In this document: positions 8,773-18,324 of the stretch, piece by piece | Layout of the letters: each line of letters starts with the position of its first letter | Numbering within the stretch: the stretch's first letter is position 1 | Assembly: GCF_002095475.1 (NCBI RefSeq) | Contig: NZ_MLFR01000001.1 | Coordinates: 124,001-188,000, forward strand | Reading direction: 5' to 3' | Length of the DNA: 64,000 nt | Source of the DNA: Pantoea rwandensis | GTDB lineage: Bacteria; Pseudomonadota; Gammaproteobacteria; Enterobacterales; Enterobacteriaceae | Position numbers and translations under genes: made by a program | Notes under the pieces: model-generated | Database searches by the model: none | What the model was told of the DNA's origin: nothing | Seen by the model: only the letters and a program-made list of their open reading frames with translations

Positions 8773-10713
8773 ATGGCCAAACACGCATCATTTAAGAAAA
8801 CAATGAGCATCCGCACACAAATGCTGCTGACGGGCGCCATCACCATTACCCTTGGCTTCGCCGTCACTATTGGCGTACTAAGCTGGCAGTCCAGCAGCGA
8901 ACAGAAATCACTGGCAGAAAATTATCTCCAGCAAATTGCCCAAACTCAGGCGCTGCAAATTCAGCAGGAACTCAGTTACGCCCGCGATGTGGCACATAAC
9001 CTGGGACACAGTTTGATCGCTTTGCCTGCTGCAGGGATCGCGGATCGTAAAGTGGCGGATAAGGTGATGGAGTCCGCATTGCGCGACAATCCCGATTACC
9101 TGTCGATTTCTGTGATATTTGAGGAGAATGCCTTTGATGGTCGGGACTCCGAATTCGCCAGCCAGCCTGATGCCGCACCAAAAGGGCGCTATGCCTATTT
9201 TGTCGACCGCGACCAGTCAGGTAATTTCAAAATGCATCCTCTGACCTCGATTTTCACGCCGGGGCAAGGCGACTATTATCTGCTGCCGCAAAAGAGTCAG
9301 AAGGACACGCTCATTGAGCCTTACAGCTATGCCTACAACGGTGTTCCCACGTTGCTGACCTCCGTCGCTGCGCCGATCCTCAGTAAAGGTAAGTTATGGG
9401 GCGTAGTAACCTCAGACATTTCTCTGGCTTCATTGCAGGAGAAAGTGAACAAAATCAAACCTTGGGAAGGTGTGGGTTACGCCATGCTGCTTTCCAGTGC
9501 GGGAAATGTGGTTTCCTACCCGGATAAAAATCAAACCAGCAAACCCTGGAAAGGCGACACCCATCATTACAGTTCATCGGTGATCGAACAGCATGACACT
9601 GTTCTCGGCGAAGATGCGCTGGTGACCTGGCAACCGATTGTGATCGGCAACAGCGATCAAAAATGGTATCTCGGTGTCGTCGCCCCCGTAAGCAAAGTAA
9701 TGGCCGCCGCGCATCGTCAATTGATCAATGCGTTGATTCTGATGGTGATCAGTATTGTCGTGGTGTGCGCGCTGTTGGCAGTATTGTTTAGCCGCAAAGT
9801 CCTGAAACCTATTGGTGGCGAGCCACTTGAGGCGGCAACTATTGCGTTGGCGGTGGCCGACGGCAAACTGGATAACGTGATTGCATTGAAAGCGCGTGAT
9901 AACAGCAGCCTGTTTTATGCGTTACACACCATGCAGAACCAATTGCGCGACATCGTCGGCCAGATCCAGGATGCCAGTTCGTCGGTGCGACAAGGTGCGG
10001 GTGAAATTGCCAGCGGCAACCTCAATCTCGCATCGCGAACTGAGCAACAGGCGGCGGCGCTGGAGCAGACGGCTGCCAGCATGGAGCAGATCACCGCCAC
10101 GGTGAAACATAACGCCAGCAACGCGCATCAGGCGACGGAACTCACCGAAAATGCCACGCAGATTGCCAGCCGGGGCGAATCACTCGTTGGCGAAGTGGTG
10201 CAGACCATGGCGCAGATTGATGACAGTGCCAAGAAGATCGGTGATATCACTGCCATCATCAACAGCATCGCCTTCCAGACCAATATTCTGGCGCTGAACG
10301 CCGCCGTAGAGGCCGCGCGTGCGGGTGAACAGGGGCGTGGTTTTGCGGTGGTGGCCTCCGAGGTGCGTAATCTGGCGCAGCGCAGTGCTAACGCAGTGAA
10401 AGAGATTGCTGCGTTAATTGAAGAGTCCAGCCAGCGTGTCGGCAGCGGTGTCAAACTGGTGCAGGATGCTGGGAAAACCATGCAGGATATGACGCAGGCG
10501 GTCAATTCTGTGCGCACCATTATTGGTGAGATTGTGGTGGCGTCGGATGAGCAGGCGCGCGGTATCAGTCAGGTCACGATTGCGGTCAACGAGATGGATG
10601 GTACTACGCAGCAAAACGCCGCGTTGGTGCAAGAGATGTCAGCTGCAGCCAGTTCGTTGGAGGATCAGGCGTCCCAACTCGCCTTAACGGTGGGGCGTTT
10701 TCAACTGAGTTAA
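8773..10713 (+). CDS. Methyl-accepting chemotaxis protein (dCache-type), MCP1
   Basis: A 646-residue transmembrane chemoreceptor. The start is ATG 8773 with GGAG 7 bases upstream. Order of parts: TM1 (about 14-37), a periplasmic double-Cache-like sensor (about 40-315, with the [11 protein letters not shown] and [10 protein letters not shown] segments), TM2 (about 317-341), a HAMP-like linker starting KPIGGEP, and the conserved signalling tip around residues 495-540 ([20 protein letters not shown]). It ends in RFQLS and lacks the NWETF-type CheR/CheB tether. It is a tandem paralogue of the next gene. The ligand is unknown. Confidence 0.93.
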   Translation: MAKHASFKKTMSIRTQMLLTGAITITLGFAVTIGVLSWQSSSEQKSLAENYLQQIAQTQALQIQQELSYARDVAHNLGHSLIALPAAGIADRKVADKVMESALRDNPDYLSISVIFEENAFDGRDSEFASQPDAAPKGRYAYFVDRDQSGNFKMHPLTSIFTPGQGDYYLLPQKSQKDTLIEPYSYAYNGVPTLLTSVAAPILSKGKLWGVVTSDISLASLQEKVNKIKPWEGVGYAMLLSSAGNVVSYPDKNQTSKPWKGDTHHYSSSVIEQHDTVLGEDALVTWQPIVIGNSDQKWYLGVVAPVSKVMAAAHRQLINALILMVISIVVVCALLAVLFSRKVLKPIGGEPLEAATIALAVADGKLDNVIALKARDNSSLFYALHTMQNQLRDIVGQIQDASSSVRQGAGEIASGNLNLASRTEQQAAALEQTAASMEQITATVKHNASNAHQATELTENATQIASRGESLVGEVVQTMAQIDDSAKKIGDITAIINSIAFQTNILALNAAVEAARAGEQGRGFAVVASEVRNLAQRSANAVKEIAALIEESSQRVGSGVKLVQDAGKTMQDMTQAVNSVRTIIGEIVVASDEQARGISQVTIAVNEMDGTTQQNAALVQEMSAAASSLEDQASQLALTVGRFQLS

Positions 10714-10746
10714 TGCACGTTGGCCGCCTTGCTGCGGCATATTTCT

Positions 10747-10776
10747 AAAGGTGCACGGTAAAGTGCACCTTTTTTT
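10747..10776 (+). terminator. Rho-independent terminator of MCP1
   Basis: AGGTGCAC and GTGCACCT arms with a GGTAAA loop, followed by six T. Confidence 0.9.
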
Positions 10777-10811
10777 ATGATGCTCGTGTTCTGGTCGGTC
10801 CTTATCACCCA

Positions 10812-10838
10812 TCAAGTTCCCCGCCAACAGGCCGATAG
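10812..10838 (+). promoter_or_regulatory. Sigma-28 (FliA) promoter of MCP2
   Basis: TCAAGTTC, 11-base spacer, GCCGATAG: the same boxes and spacing as before MCP1, although the spacer differs. The promoter is conserved even though the downstream gene is frameshifted. Confidence 0.85.
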
Positions 10839-10911
10839 TCCTAATGAAGGATGTTACATCGCGAGGATTCGCTCCTCTATACCTACATGTGTTGAGACCA
10901 GGAGAGCCGGA

Positions 10912-12851
10912 ATGGCCACGAGCACATTTCATAAGAAAACAATAAGCACCCGCACTCAGGTTTTGCTGACGGGCGCGGTCACTATCACCCTTGGCTTCGC
11001 CATCACTATTGGCGTACTCAGTTGGCAGTCGCGCAGCAACAACAATCACTGGCAGAAGATTCCCTGCAACATATTGCGCAAACCAAAGCGTTGGAGATTG
11101 AGAAACAGTTCAACCATGCGCGTGATGTTGCCAACACGTTAGGCCACGGCTTGATTGCCCTGCCGCAAACCGGCGTTACCGATCGTAAAGTCGTCGACAA
11201 AATGATGGAGACGACACTACGTGACAACCCCGACTACATGTCGGTGTCGGTGATCTTTGAAGAAAATGCGTTTGATGGCCGCGATGCCGAGTTTGCGGGC
11301 CTGCCGCATCAGGCGCCAAAAGGGCGTTATGCCTTTTTTGTTGATCGTGACAGTGCGGGCAAATTCACTATGCATCCGCTGGACTCGATCTTTACCCCTG
11401 GTCAAGGCGACTACTATCTGGTGCCGCAAAAAACGCATAAAGACACACTGGTTGAACCCTATACCTACGCGTTTAACGGTGTACCTACCTTATTTACCTC
11501 AATGGCTGCGCCAATAGTGAGCGAAGGCAAGTTATGGGGTGTGGTGACATCGGATATTTCGCTGGCGTCGTTGCAGGAGATGGTCAACAAAATCAAGCCT
11601 TGGGACGGTGCGGGTTACGCCATGCTGCTCTCCAGCGCGGGTAACGTGATTTCTTATCCCGATAAAAGCCAAAACAGCAAACCGTGGAAAGGCGATACAC
11701 ACCATTACAGCAGCGCAGTGGTAGAAAGACCGGATGCGGTGTTGGGTGAAGAGGCGTTGGTGACCTGGCAGCCGATTGCCATCGGCAACAGTGATCAAAA
11801 ATGGTATCTCGGCGTGGTCGTGCCCGTTAGTACTGTAATGGCGCCAGCCAACCGACAGCTGATCAACGCAGTAATCCTGATGGTGATCAGTATTCTGCTG
11901 GTGAGTGCGTTGCTAGCCGTGGTGTTTAGTCGCAAGGTTCTCAAGCCGATTGGCGGTGAGCCGCTGGAAGCGGCAACCATCGCGCTGGCCGTGGCTGACG
12001 GCAAGTTAGATAACGTGATTCCCCTAAAAGCGCGCGATCAGAACAGCCTGTTTTTTGCGTTGCACACCATGCAGAACCAACTGCGTGACATCGTCGGTCA
12101 GATTCAGGATGCCAGTTCGTCGGTGCGACAAGGTGCAGGAGAGATTGCTGGCGGTAACCTGAATCTTGCTTCGCGCACCGAACAGCAGGCTGCCGCGCTG
12201 GAGCAAACCGCTGCCAGCATGGAGCAGATCACCGCCACGGTAAAACACAATGCCACTAATGCGCATCAAGCCACAGCATTGACGGAGAACGCGACACAGA
12301 TTGCCAGTCGTGGTGAATCGCTGGTGGGCGAAGTGGTACAGACCATGGCGCAGATTGATGAGAGTGCGAAAAAGATTGGTGACATCACCAATATGATCAA
12401 CAGCATCGCTTTCCAGACCAACATTCTGGCGCTGAACGCCGCCGTTGAAGCTGCGCGCGCAGGTGAACAAGGTCGTGGTTTTGCCGTGGTGGCCTCCGAA
12501 GTTCGCAATCTGGCGCAACGCAGTGCGAACTCGGTGAAAGAGATTGCCGCCTTGATTGAAGAGTCGAGCCATCGCGTGGGCAGCGGCGTTCAACTGGTGC
12601 AGGATGCAGGAAGAACCATGCAGGAGATGACGCAAGCGGTAAACTCCGTGCGCACCATTATCGGTGAAATTGCGGTGGCATCGGATGAGCAGGCGCGGGG
12701 TATCAGCCAGGTAACCATTGCGGTGAATGAGATGGATGGCACTACGCAACAAAACGCGGCATTGGTGCAAGAGATGTCTGCTGCTGCCAGTTCACTGGAA
12801 GATCAGGCGGCACAACTGGCCCATACGGTAGGGCATTTTCAGTTGAGTTAA
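10912..12851 (+). pseudogene. Frameshifted chemoreceptor MCP2, paralogue of MCP1
   Basis: From ATG 10912 (GGAGAGCCGG upstream) the protein matches MCP1 through TM1 (TFGVLSWQS-like region) and then leaves the frame near 11039. The correct frame resumes as [20 protein letters not shown] and stays open to 12851. The gene is 1940 bases, exactly one fewer than MCP1 at 1941. MCP1 has AGC-GAACAG at this place where MCP2 has AGC-AACAAC, so one G is missing. The rest (sensor, HAMP, signalling tip) is intact and highly similar to MCP1. Either a recent inactivation or a consensus error. Confidence 0.88.
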
Positions 12852-12871
12852 GAGTCGTCCAGAGTAAACTT

Positions 12872-12900
12872 TGTAGCAGCGCGAAAAATGCGCTGCTACA
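12872..12900 (+). terminator. Hairpin between MCP2 and yjbR-like gene
   Basis: An 11-bp perfect stem (TGTAGCAGCGC with GCGCTGCTACA) and 7-base A-rich loop ends exactly where the SD of the next gene begins (GGAG at 12901). It has no T tract, so it may act as an mRNA end or limit ribosome access to the next gene. Confidence 0.55.
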
Positions 12901-12909
12901 GGAGTCACA

Positions 12910-13263
12910 ATGAATCGCCAGCAACTGCTCGACCACGTCCTTCACACCTACCAGGTTGAACCCGATTTTCCATGGAAAAAACACAGTGACTATGCGGTAT
13001 TGCGGCATCCGCGCCACCGTAATTGGTTCGCGCTGGTTTTTCCCCTTGAGAGCCATAAACTCGGTTTAGCGAATGGTCCGGTTGTTGAGGTGATGAACAT
13101 TAAGACCCGACCGGAGCTCACCGGCTCGCTGCGTCAGCAACAGGGTGTTTATGCCGCTTATCATATGAATAAAGAGCACTGGCTCAGTCTGACGCTTGAA
13201 AATGGCTTGCCGGACAGTGACATCATTGCACTGCTGGACGACAGCTTCAGTTTGACGTTTTAG
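12910..13263 (+). CDS. MmcQ/YjbR family protein
   Basis: A 117-residue protein of the MmcQ/YjbR (double-wing, CyaY-like) family. Recognisable parts are the opening (NRQQLLDHVL), the internal VMNIKTRPEL strand region and HMNKEHWLSLTLE, ending with a LPDSDIIALLDDSF helix. Members are small cytoplasmic proteins thought to bind DNA, with no clear role. Its 3' end overlaps the convergent methyltransferase by 17 bases. Confidence 0.85.
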   Translation: MNRQQLLDHVLHTYQVEPDFPWKKHSDYAVLRHPRHRNWFALVFPLESHKLGLANGPVVEVMNIKTRPELTGSLRQQQGVYAAYHMNKEHWLSLTLENGLPDSDIIALLDDSFSLTF

Positions 13264-14245
13264 GTCGTCGCGCCAGAATCACATTAAGCGGCGACATGGG
13301 AAAAGGTTCCTGCCGCTGAATCCGCTCAATCACAAAACCGGCTTGCTCTAATTCGAACGCTAACACGCCTTCGTTAGTGACGCTGTAACCTCTCATCATC
13401 AACGGTGTGAAGAAGGGCAGTATCCGCCGTGCCTCGCTGGGATTATCTGGAATTTCAGCATGGGCACTGATCAGCAGTCCACCGGGCTTCAGGCGATCAA
13501 ACCACTCACGCAGCACTGCTTGACGGTCCTCGACGAAATAGAGGAACGATGAACTCCAGATAATATCGACCTGGCGCTGCGCTGGAAATTGAGCCAATGC
13601 GCAGCAGCGAGCAGTCAGACCTGCCTTTTCAATATTGCGTTGCGCCACGGTGGCAGTTTGTGGCAAATCATAGACGATAGCCGAAAGCTGGGGAAAACGT
13701 TCTGCTAACGCAATGGCGATCAATCCCGGTCCTCCGCCCACATCAAGTAGCAGCGCCGGGCGCTGAAAATCTGCCAGTTTTTCGGCTATGGCACAGGCCG
13801 TGTAAGAACTGAGCGCCCGCTGCTCTTGGGCAATTTGATGCAGCGCAGCATCGGCCCATGCGCTATCAATCTGCAGTGGATCCTGCCAACCAGGAGACGT
13901 CTGAGTGAGCAGCTGCGGTAGCCGCTGAACAAACTGCTGTAAAACCTGATGGCGGTAGCGCCAGGCATCGCCGATGTAGCGTGAACTTCCCGAGCACAGA
14001 AACAGATGTACGTCAGGCGCTAACACGTAACAATCGCCTTCTCGCGTCAGTAATTCACTACTCCATAAAAGACCTAACAGGTGATTTGCCTGCTGGGGTT
14101 GCCAGTCAAAATGGTCTGCGACCTGGTGAGCCGTTGCAGGCAATGCCATAAAATCAAACAGTTGATGTTCAAAAGCCAACGCTATAGCCCCATTGAGTGC
14201 CTGTTGGGCCAGCAAAGAATCGAGTGTGGTGAGTGGCGAGCACAT
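13247..14245 (-). CDS. SAM-dependent methyltransferase (O-methyltransferase-like)
   Basis: A 332-residue protein with an N-terminal winged-helix dimerisation region (about 1-100), as in small-molecule O-methyltransferases. The Rossmann SAM site is LLDVGGGPGLIAIALAERFP at about 165-185, with later motifs DIIWSSSFLYFV and LKPGGLLISAHAE. It would methylate a small molecule in the cytosol. It is divergent from an AraC regulator across a 111-base gap holding a Fur-box-like site, so iron may control it. The substrate is unknown. Confidence 0.82.
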   Translation of the reverse strand: MCSPLTTLDSLLAQQALNGAIALAFEHQLFDFMALPATAHQVADHFDWQPQQANHLLGLLWSSELLTREGDCYVLAPDVHLFLCSGSSRYIGDAWRYRHQVLQQFVQRLPQLLTQTSPGWQDPLQIDSAWADAALHQIAQEQRALSSYTACAIAEKLADFQRPALLLDVGGGPGLIAIALAERFPQLSAIVYDLPQTATVAQRNIEKAGLTARCCALAQFPAQRQVDIIWSSSFLYFVEDRQAVLREWFDRLKPGGLLISAHAEIPDNPSEARRILPFFTPLMMRGYSVTNEGVLAFELEQAGFVIERIQRQEPFPMSPLNVILARRPKTSN

Positions 14246-14294
14246 AGATAAATCCTGTGTAACGAGTGTGGACTCCAGACTAGCCTTTCATGCG

Positions 14295-14313
14295 AATGCA
14301 ATTTATTCTCATT
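14295..14313. promoter_or_regulatory. Putative Fur box
   Basis: The 19-mer AATGCAATTTATTCTCATT matches 14 of 19 positions of the Fur consensus (AATGATAATCATTATCATT). It lies between divergent starts at 14245 and 14357 and could repress both under iron sufficiency. Confidence 0.55.
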
Positions 14314-14356
14314 TGTCTGCGAGACGGTGATTTAACTCTGCGTGAAGGGGAAAGGG

Positions 14357-15199
14357 ATGAAACAAGCAGGAGAGCCAGAGGTGCGGCATTACGCGTTGGC
14401 TCAGGGTATGCGAATGGTGCGATCCGATTATTCGCCGTTGCAGGCGTTAACCGAATCATCCATCAACTGCCACGATCAGCCGCAGCTGGTGCTGACCTTT
14501 GGCATACTGGGTGCTTCACGTTTTCGTGAAAGTCAGGGACGCGAGATTGGTTTTAATGCCGGGCATCTTACCGTAACCAGTTTCCAAACCAGCAGCGGCG
14601 AGCGCTTGTACCGCGCAGGTGAACGCGTACAGCAACTGCGGTTGGTACTGAATGCCTCCACCACTCGTCATTATTTTGGTGAACAGCAGGCCGAACGCCT
14701 GTTACAGCACAAACTGCAGCGCCATTTGTTCTGCCGTTTTGGCCAGGCAACGAATGCGCAGTTAATCCAGATGCACAATGATCCACTGCAGTTAGAGATA
14801 CAGGCACTGACGTTATTGGCCTTGCATCGCCATCAGCTGCAACCCGATATCCATAAACACAGCGTTCATCCGCAGCAGGTGGAAAAACTGGAACGGGCGC
14901 GAGAGTGGATGCGAGACCATCTGGCCGAAGCCTACTCGTTAAACACGCTGGCACTGGCTGTCGGCCTAAGCGACTATCAATTGAAAACCGGCTTTCAACG
15001 CCATTTCCACTCAACACCCGGAGAAATGCTGTTACAGATGCGGATGGCGCACGCGCACAGATTGTTAGAGCAGGGATATCAGGTGGCGCAAGCGGCATGG
15101 CAGGTGGGGTATCAACATCCACGTAATTTTAGCGTGGCGTATCAGCGCTATTTTGGTCGCCCGGCAAGCTCAGTTACCGGGCGAAAAATGAAGGATTAA
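14357..15199 (+). CDS. AraC family transcriptional regulator (PchR-like)
   Basis: A 280-residue regulator. ATG 14357 is chosen because a purine-rich SD (AAGGGGAAAGGG) sits just upstream, although an in-frame GTG lies at 14342. The N-terminal half is a ligand-binding region. The C-terminal AraC DNA-binding domain has two helix-turn-helix units (LNTLALAVGLSDYQLKTGFQ and VAQAAWQVGYQHPRNFSVAY). The architecture resembles siderophore-responsive regulators such as PchR, and the upstream Fur-like site supports an iron link. The target may be the divergent methyltransferase. Confidence 0.82.
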   Translation: MKQAGEPEVRHYALAQGMRMVRSDYSPLQALTESSINCHDQPQLVLTFGILGASRFRESQGREIGFNAGHLTVTSFQTSSGERLYRAGERVQQLRLVLNASTTRHYFGEQQAERLLQHKLQRHLFCRFGQATNAQLIQMHNDPLQLEIQALTLLALHRHQLQPDIHKHSVHPQQVEKLERAREWMRDHLAEAYSLNTLALAVGLSDYQLKTGFQRHFHSTPGEMLLQMRMAHAHRLLEQGYQVAQAAWQVGYQHPRNFSVAYQRYFGRPASSVTGRKMKD

Positions 15200-15735
15200 C
15201 GCGAACGGCGTGAAGGCATCATGCGCAGCAAGGTATTGTCTTTAAATAGATAGTGGTGCGCCAGTGCAGCAACGGCGTGAATACCAATCAGCCAATAACC
15301 ATAAGGCGCGAGCGTTTCATGCCAGTCGGCAATGCTGTCAGCAAAGTCAGGATCGGGATTGCTGCTTACCGGCATTGGGATGCCAAAAATCCACCAGGTA
15401 CGGCCCATATAGAAGCGCGACAAAATACCCAGAGTCGGGAGCACGATAAAGAACAGGTAGATCGCCAGATGCATCAGATGCGCCAGGCCGGTCTGCCAAT
15501 GTGGTGGTTTAGGAATGATCGCCGGACTGCGGTGACGGAAGCGTAACAACACGCGCGACAGCATCAATACCAGCACACAACTGCCCGCGCTGAAATGCCC
15601 GATAATCATGGCAAAGCCTTGCCATGATCCACGTGTCGCCAGCCCGCGAAACTCCATGGTGCAATAAGCGGTGACCACCAGTAAAAAGGTCAGCCAGTGG
15701 AGAAAAATCTGCGAAGGGGCGTATTTCGTGCTCAT
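15196..15735 (-). CDS. Cytochrome b561
   Basis: A 179-residue inner-membrane protein with four predicted helices. Heme-ligand histidines are seen in QIFLHW (helix 1), IIGHFSAGS (helix 2), LMHLAIY (helix 3) and GIHAVAALAHHY (helix 4). Such diheme proteins oxidise ubiquinol or pass electrons to superoxide and periplasmic partners. Its stop overlaps the convergent AraC gene by 4 bases. Confidence 0.88.
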   Translation of the reverse strand: MSTKYAPSQIFLHWLTFLLVVTAYCTMEFRGLATRGSWQGFAMIIGHFSAGSCVLVLMLSRVLLRFRHRSPAIIPKPPHWQTGLAHLMHLAIYLFFIVLPTLGILSRFYMGRTWWIFGIPMPVSSNPDPDFADSIADWHETLAPYGYWLIGIHAVAALAHHYLFKDNTLLRMMPSRRSR

Positions 15736-15826
15736 GTTCAGTCCGTAAAATGCGTTGCGGGAGCATAAAGATAACGGAAAACACGCTGAATTAATTCATA
15801 TTTTGACACATTCATCGCCGTATTCT

Positions 15827-16320
15827 TTACCTGGCAACTTCCGTTGCCCGCAGGAGTTGGCTAAGTAATGTTTGTAACTGCTGTTGCTGTTCGCCACCAA
15901 GCGTGGCGAGGAGATCATTCTGCGTCTGCGTGTGGACCTGCAAAGCCTGTTCAATCTTCTCGCGACCGGCTTCCGTTAAGGTCACCAACATGCTGCGCTT
16001 ATCGTTGGGATCAGCAATGCGCTCAATCGAACCCACGTCGCCAGTCGATTGAGACGATTGGTCATCGCACCTGATGTCACCAGCAGCGACTTATAAAGCT
16101 GTGTGGGGGTGAGGCGATAAGGTGCGCCGGCGCGACGAAGCGTAGCCAATACATCAAATTCACCGTCACGGAAATGAAACGGGGCCAGCGCTTCAGCCCG
16201 AATTTTTGCAAGGTGCTTCATGATGCGCAGCATACGGCCAAAAATGGCCATGGAAGAGGCATCCAGCTCAGGCATGGCGCTGGCCCACTGCTCAGTAACA
16301 AAATCGACGTGGTCGGTCAT
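15827..16320 (-). pseudogene. MarR family regulator, frameshifted
   Basis: The start is ATG 16320 with GAGGAAAA upstream. The N-terminal part runs through the recognition helix (LLVTSGAMTNRLNRLA) and then leaves frame near 16037-16042. The correct frame resumes as VGSIERIADPNDKRSMLVTL, the MarR wing, and continues to 15827. Adding one base gives 164 residues, a normal MarR length. The downstream MFS gene is divergent and a perfect palindrome lies between them, the classic layout of a drug-responsive repressor and its exporter. If the frameshift is real, the exporter should be derepressed. Confidence 0.85.
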
Positions 16321-16398
16321 TTTTTCCTCTTTTGCTTCGGGGCTAAGGCTAAAACATTTGTTGCTTTGTGCGCATCCCTCTACCGTAATCCGAAAAAT

Positions 16399-16416
16399 TA
16401 TCTTAACGTTAAGATA
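16399..16416. promoter_or_regulatory. 18-bp perfect palindrome, probable MarR operator
   Basis: TATCTTAACGTTAAGATA is perfectly self-complementary and lies 26 bases before the MFS start and 79 before the MarR start. Size and position fit a MarR-dimer operator controlling both genes. Confidence 0.75.
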
Positions 16417-16441
16417 CTTTTGATGCGCAAGGAGATGCAAA

Positions 16442-17590
16442 GTGAATCGTACCTTACCTGCAATAGGCATGTTTACCTTACTGGTTTTTATTATCGCACT
16501 GAATTTACGGCCGATCATGGCGGCGATGGGACCGCTGTTTCCTCTGCTACAGCGTGATGCGCAGTTGAGCGCAACACAGCTGAGTTTACTGACCACGCTA
16601 CCGGTTTTCATGATGGGATTGGCTGCACTGGCCGGACCCCTGCTGCTGCGTACGCTGGGGGAAATTCGGGGGATCGCAGCGGGTCTGGTTTTGTTGGCGC
16701 TGACATGTGTAGTACGGGGTGTAGTGCCATCATCTTCGGTTTTGATTGGCAGTGCTTTGGTCGCTGGAGTTGGGATTGGATTGATTCAGGCGTTAATGCC
16801 CGCGCTGATTAAACGCCACTTCGCGGCAAGTGCGGGCACCTTAATGGCGATATTCACCACCGGAATCATGGCGGGCGCGGCCATTGCGGCAGCGACTGCG
16901 GCACCGCTAGCAGACGCACACGGACTTGGCATCACGCTGGCACTTCCCGTGGTTCCCGCGGTGATCGCAGTATTGTTATGGTTAATGACTTTAAACAGCG
17001 TTGTGTCGGCTAATGCGCAGCATCCTTCAGCAACCGCACGCAACGGTCGGGCTTGGTTGCTGATGGTGTTCTTTGGTATTGGAACCGGTGCCTACACTCT
17101 GGTTTTAGCCTGGCTACCACCGTTCTACATGCAGCATGGCTGGTTGCCACAGCAGAGCGGGTACGTGCTGGGTGCGCTGACGTTAACAGAGGTCGTCGCG
17201 GGTTTTGTTTTGTCTGCGTTTATTCATCGTTTTCACGACCGTCGTCGCCCGCTGCTGATCGTGCTGAGCGCGATTTTACTCGGGTTGATTAGCCTAATGT
17301 GGTTTGGCGGTGCGCAGGCATGGCTGCCGACATTGTTACTGGGGTTGGGCATCGGTTCGCTGTTCCCGCTTTCTCTCATCGTTACCTTGGATCATGCTCA
17401 TTCACCGGAACAGGCGGGGGCGTTGTTATCTTTTGTGCAGGGTGGCGGCTATTTGCTGGCAGCCTTAATGCCGCTGATTGCCGGTATCGTGCGTGATCGT
17501 GCGGCTTCATTGGACAGTGCCTGGGCGATCATGAGTGTTGGGATTGTACTGCTGATGGTGATGGCGCTGCGTTTCAAACCTCATCAGTAA
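16442..17590 (+). CDS. MFS transporter, CynX/NimT family
   Basis: A 382-residue protein with about 12 hydrophobic segments. It starts at GTG 16442 with AAGGAG 9 bases upstream. The opening ALNLRPIMAAMGPLFPLLQ is the signature of the CynX/NimT group, whose members include the cyanate-operon carrier CynX and the 2-nitroimidazole exporter NimT. The divergent MarR gene and shared palindrome suggest induced efflux of a small toxic compound, or uptake of an organic acid or amine. Confidence 0.85.
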   Translation: MNRTLPAIGMFTLLVFIIALNLRPIMAAMGPLFPLLQRDAQLSATQLSLLTTLPVFMMGLAALAGPLLLRTLGEIRGIAAGLVLLALTCVVRGVVPSSSVLIGSALVAGVGIGLIQALMPALIKRHFAASAGTLMAIFTTGIMAGAAIAAATAAPLADAHGLGITLALPVVPAVIAVLLWLMTLNSVVSANAQHPSATARNGRAWLLMVFFGIGTGAYTLVLAWLPPFYMQHGWLPQQSGYVLGALTLTEVVAGFVLSAFIHRFHDRRRPLLIVLSAILLGLISLMWFGGAQAWLPTLLLGLGIGSLFPLSLIVTLDHAHSPEQAGALLSFVQGGGYLLAALMPLIAGIVRDRAASLDSAWAIMSVGIVLLMVMALRFKPHQ

Positions 17591-17799
17591 TAGGGTTGAT
17601 TGCCATAAGAAACGGTTGTGCCGCTATGTATCTTGCTTTATAACGCGGATCTTCTCTGTCAATCACAAGGAAATGACCACGTGAACCTGTTTATCTTTTA
17701 CGTTGGCGGTAATGCCGGAAAATCCAACATTTAACATAATGTCCGCGCAATCCCCGTCTTTAGGCGGGGGTCAAGCGGGTGTTAACTGCGTAACATGTT

Positions 17800-18198
17800 T
17801 TATTTGACCTTACGCAAGGCCAGCGACTGCTTTACAGATTTTTCAGACGGTGGGGCTTGCTGCTGTTCGATATATGCTTTCAGTACATCAAGCGATGTCC
17901 CGCCGTAACTGACCACGCAATAAGACGGACTCCAGAAATGGTTTCCCCATAGCTTATGGCGCACGTTTTCCCAGAAGTCACGGCGCAGCACGTAGGATGA
18001 TTTCCCTTTCAGCTTACTGACCAGGTTACTCACCGCCACTTTGGGGTGAACGGCGACCATCAAATGTTTATGGTCGTCCTTCCCACCAAACTCCAGCAAC
18101 TCACAATCCATCTGTTTACAGGTTTCGTCCATAACGCCTTTTACGCACTCCAGCATTTCGGCAGTAAAAACGTTTCGGCGGTATTTCATAGAAAACAC
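17800..18198 (-). CDS. tnpA: IS200/IS605 transposase TnpA (Y1 HUH)
   Basis: At least 132 residues. The HUH metal motif is DDHKH (His43 and His45) and the nucleophilic tyrosine is Tyr109 in LKAYIEQQ. This enzyme cuts and joins single-stranded DNA at the element's hairpin ends. The GTG at 18198 gives a protein shorter at the N-terminus than usual. Ten further in-frame codons upstream (to 18228) encode the family-like KNHLDL that normally precedes VFSMKYRR, but no standard start codon lies among them, so translation may begin at a rare ATT or the first codons may be lost. Confidence 0.88.
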   Translation of the reverse strand: MFSMKYRRNVFTAEMLECVKGVMDETCKQMDCELLEFGGKDDHKHLMVAVHPKVAVSNLVSKLKGKSSYVLRRDFWENVRHKLWGNHFWSPSYCVVSYGGTSLDVLKAYIEQQQAPPSEKSVKQSLALRKVK

Positions 18199-18324
18199 TA
18201 GATCTAGATGATTTTTATAAATACAACTTTACCGATTCTCCACTCAGACATATCAGTCTCGCACTAGACAAAAATAAAGCCCGATGGTGATAATATCACC
18301 ACACATAAATAAGGGTAATCAGCG

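Noticed and set aside
12024..12770. A long minus-strand frame opposite the chemoreceptor signalling domain
   Set aside because: It mirrors the conserved MCP sequence and the same kind of frame appears opposite MCP1, so it is a codon-usage shadow.
17752..17769. The GC-rich hairpin read as a terminator of the MFS gene
   Set aside because: It matches the TTTA-loop hairpin at the right end of the insertion element and is better explained as the element's left-end recognition structure.
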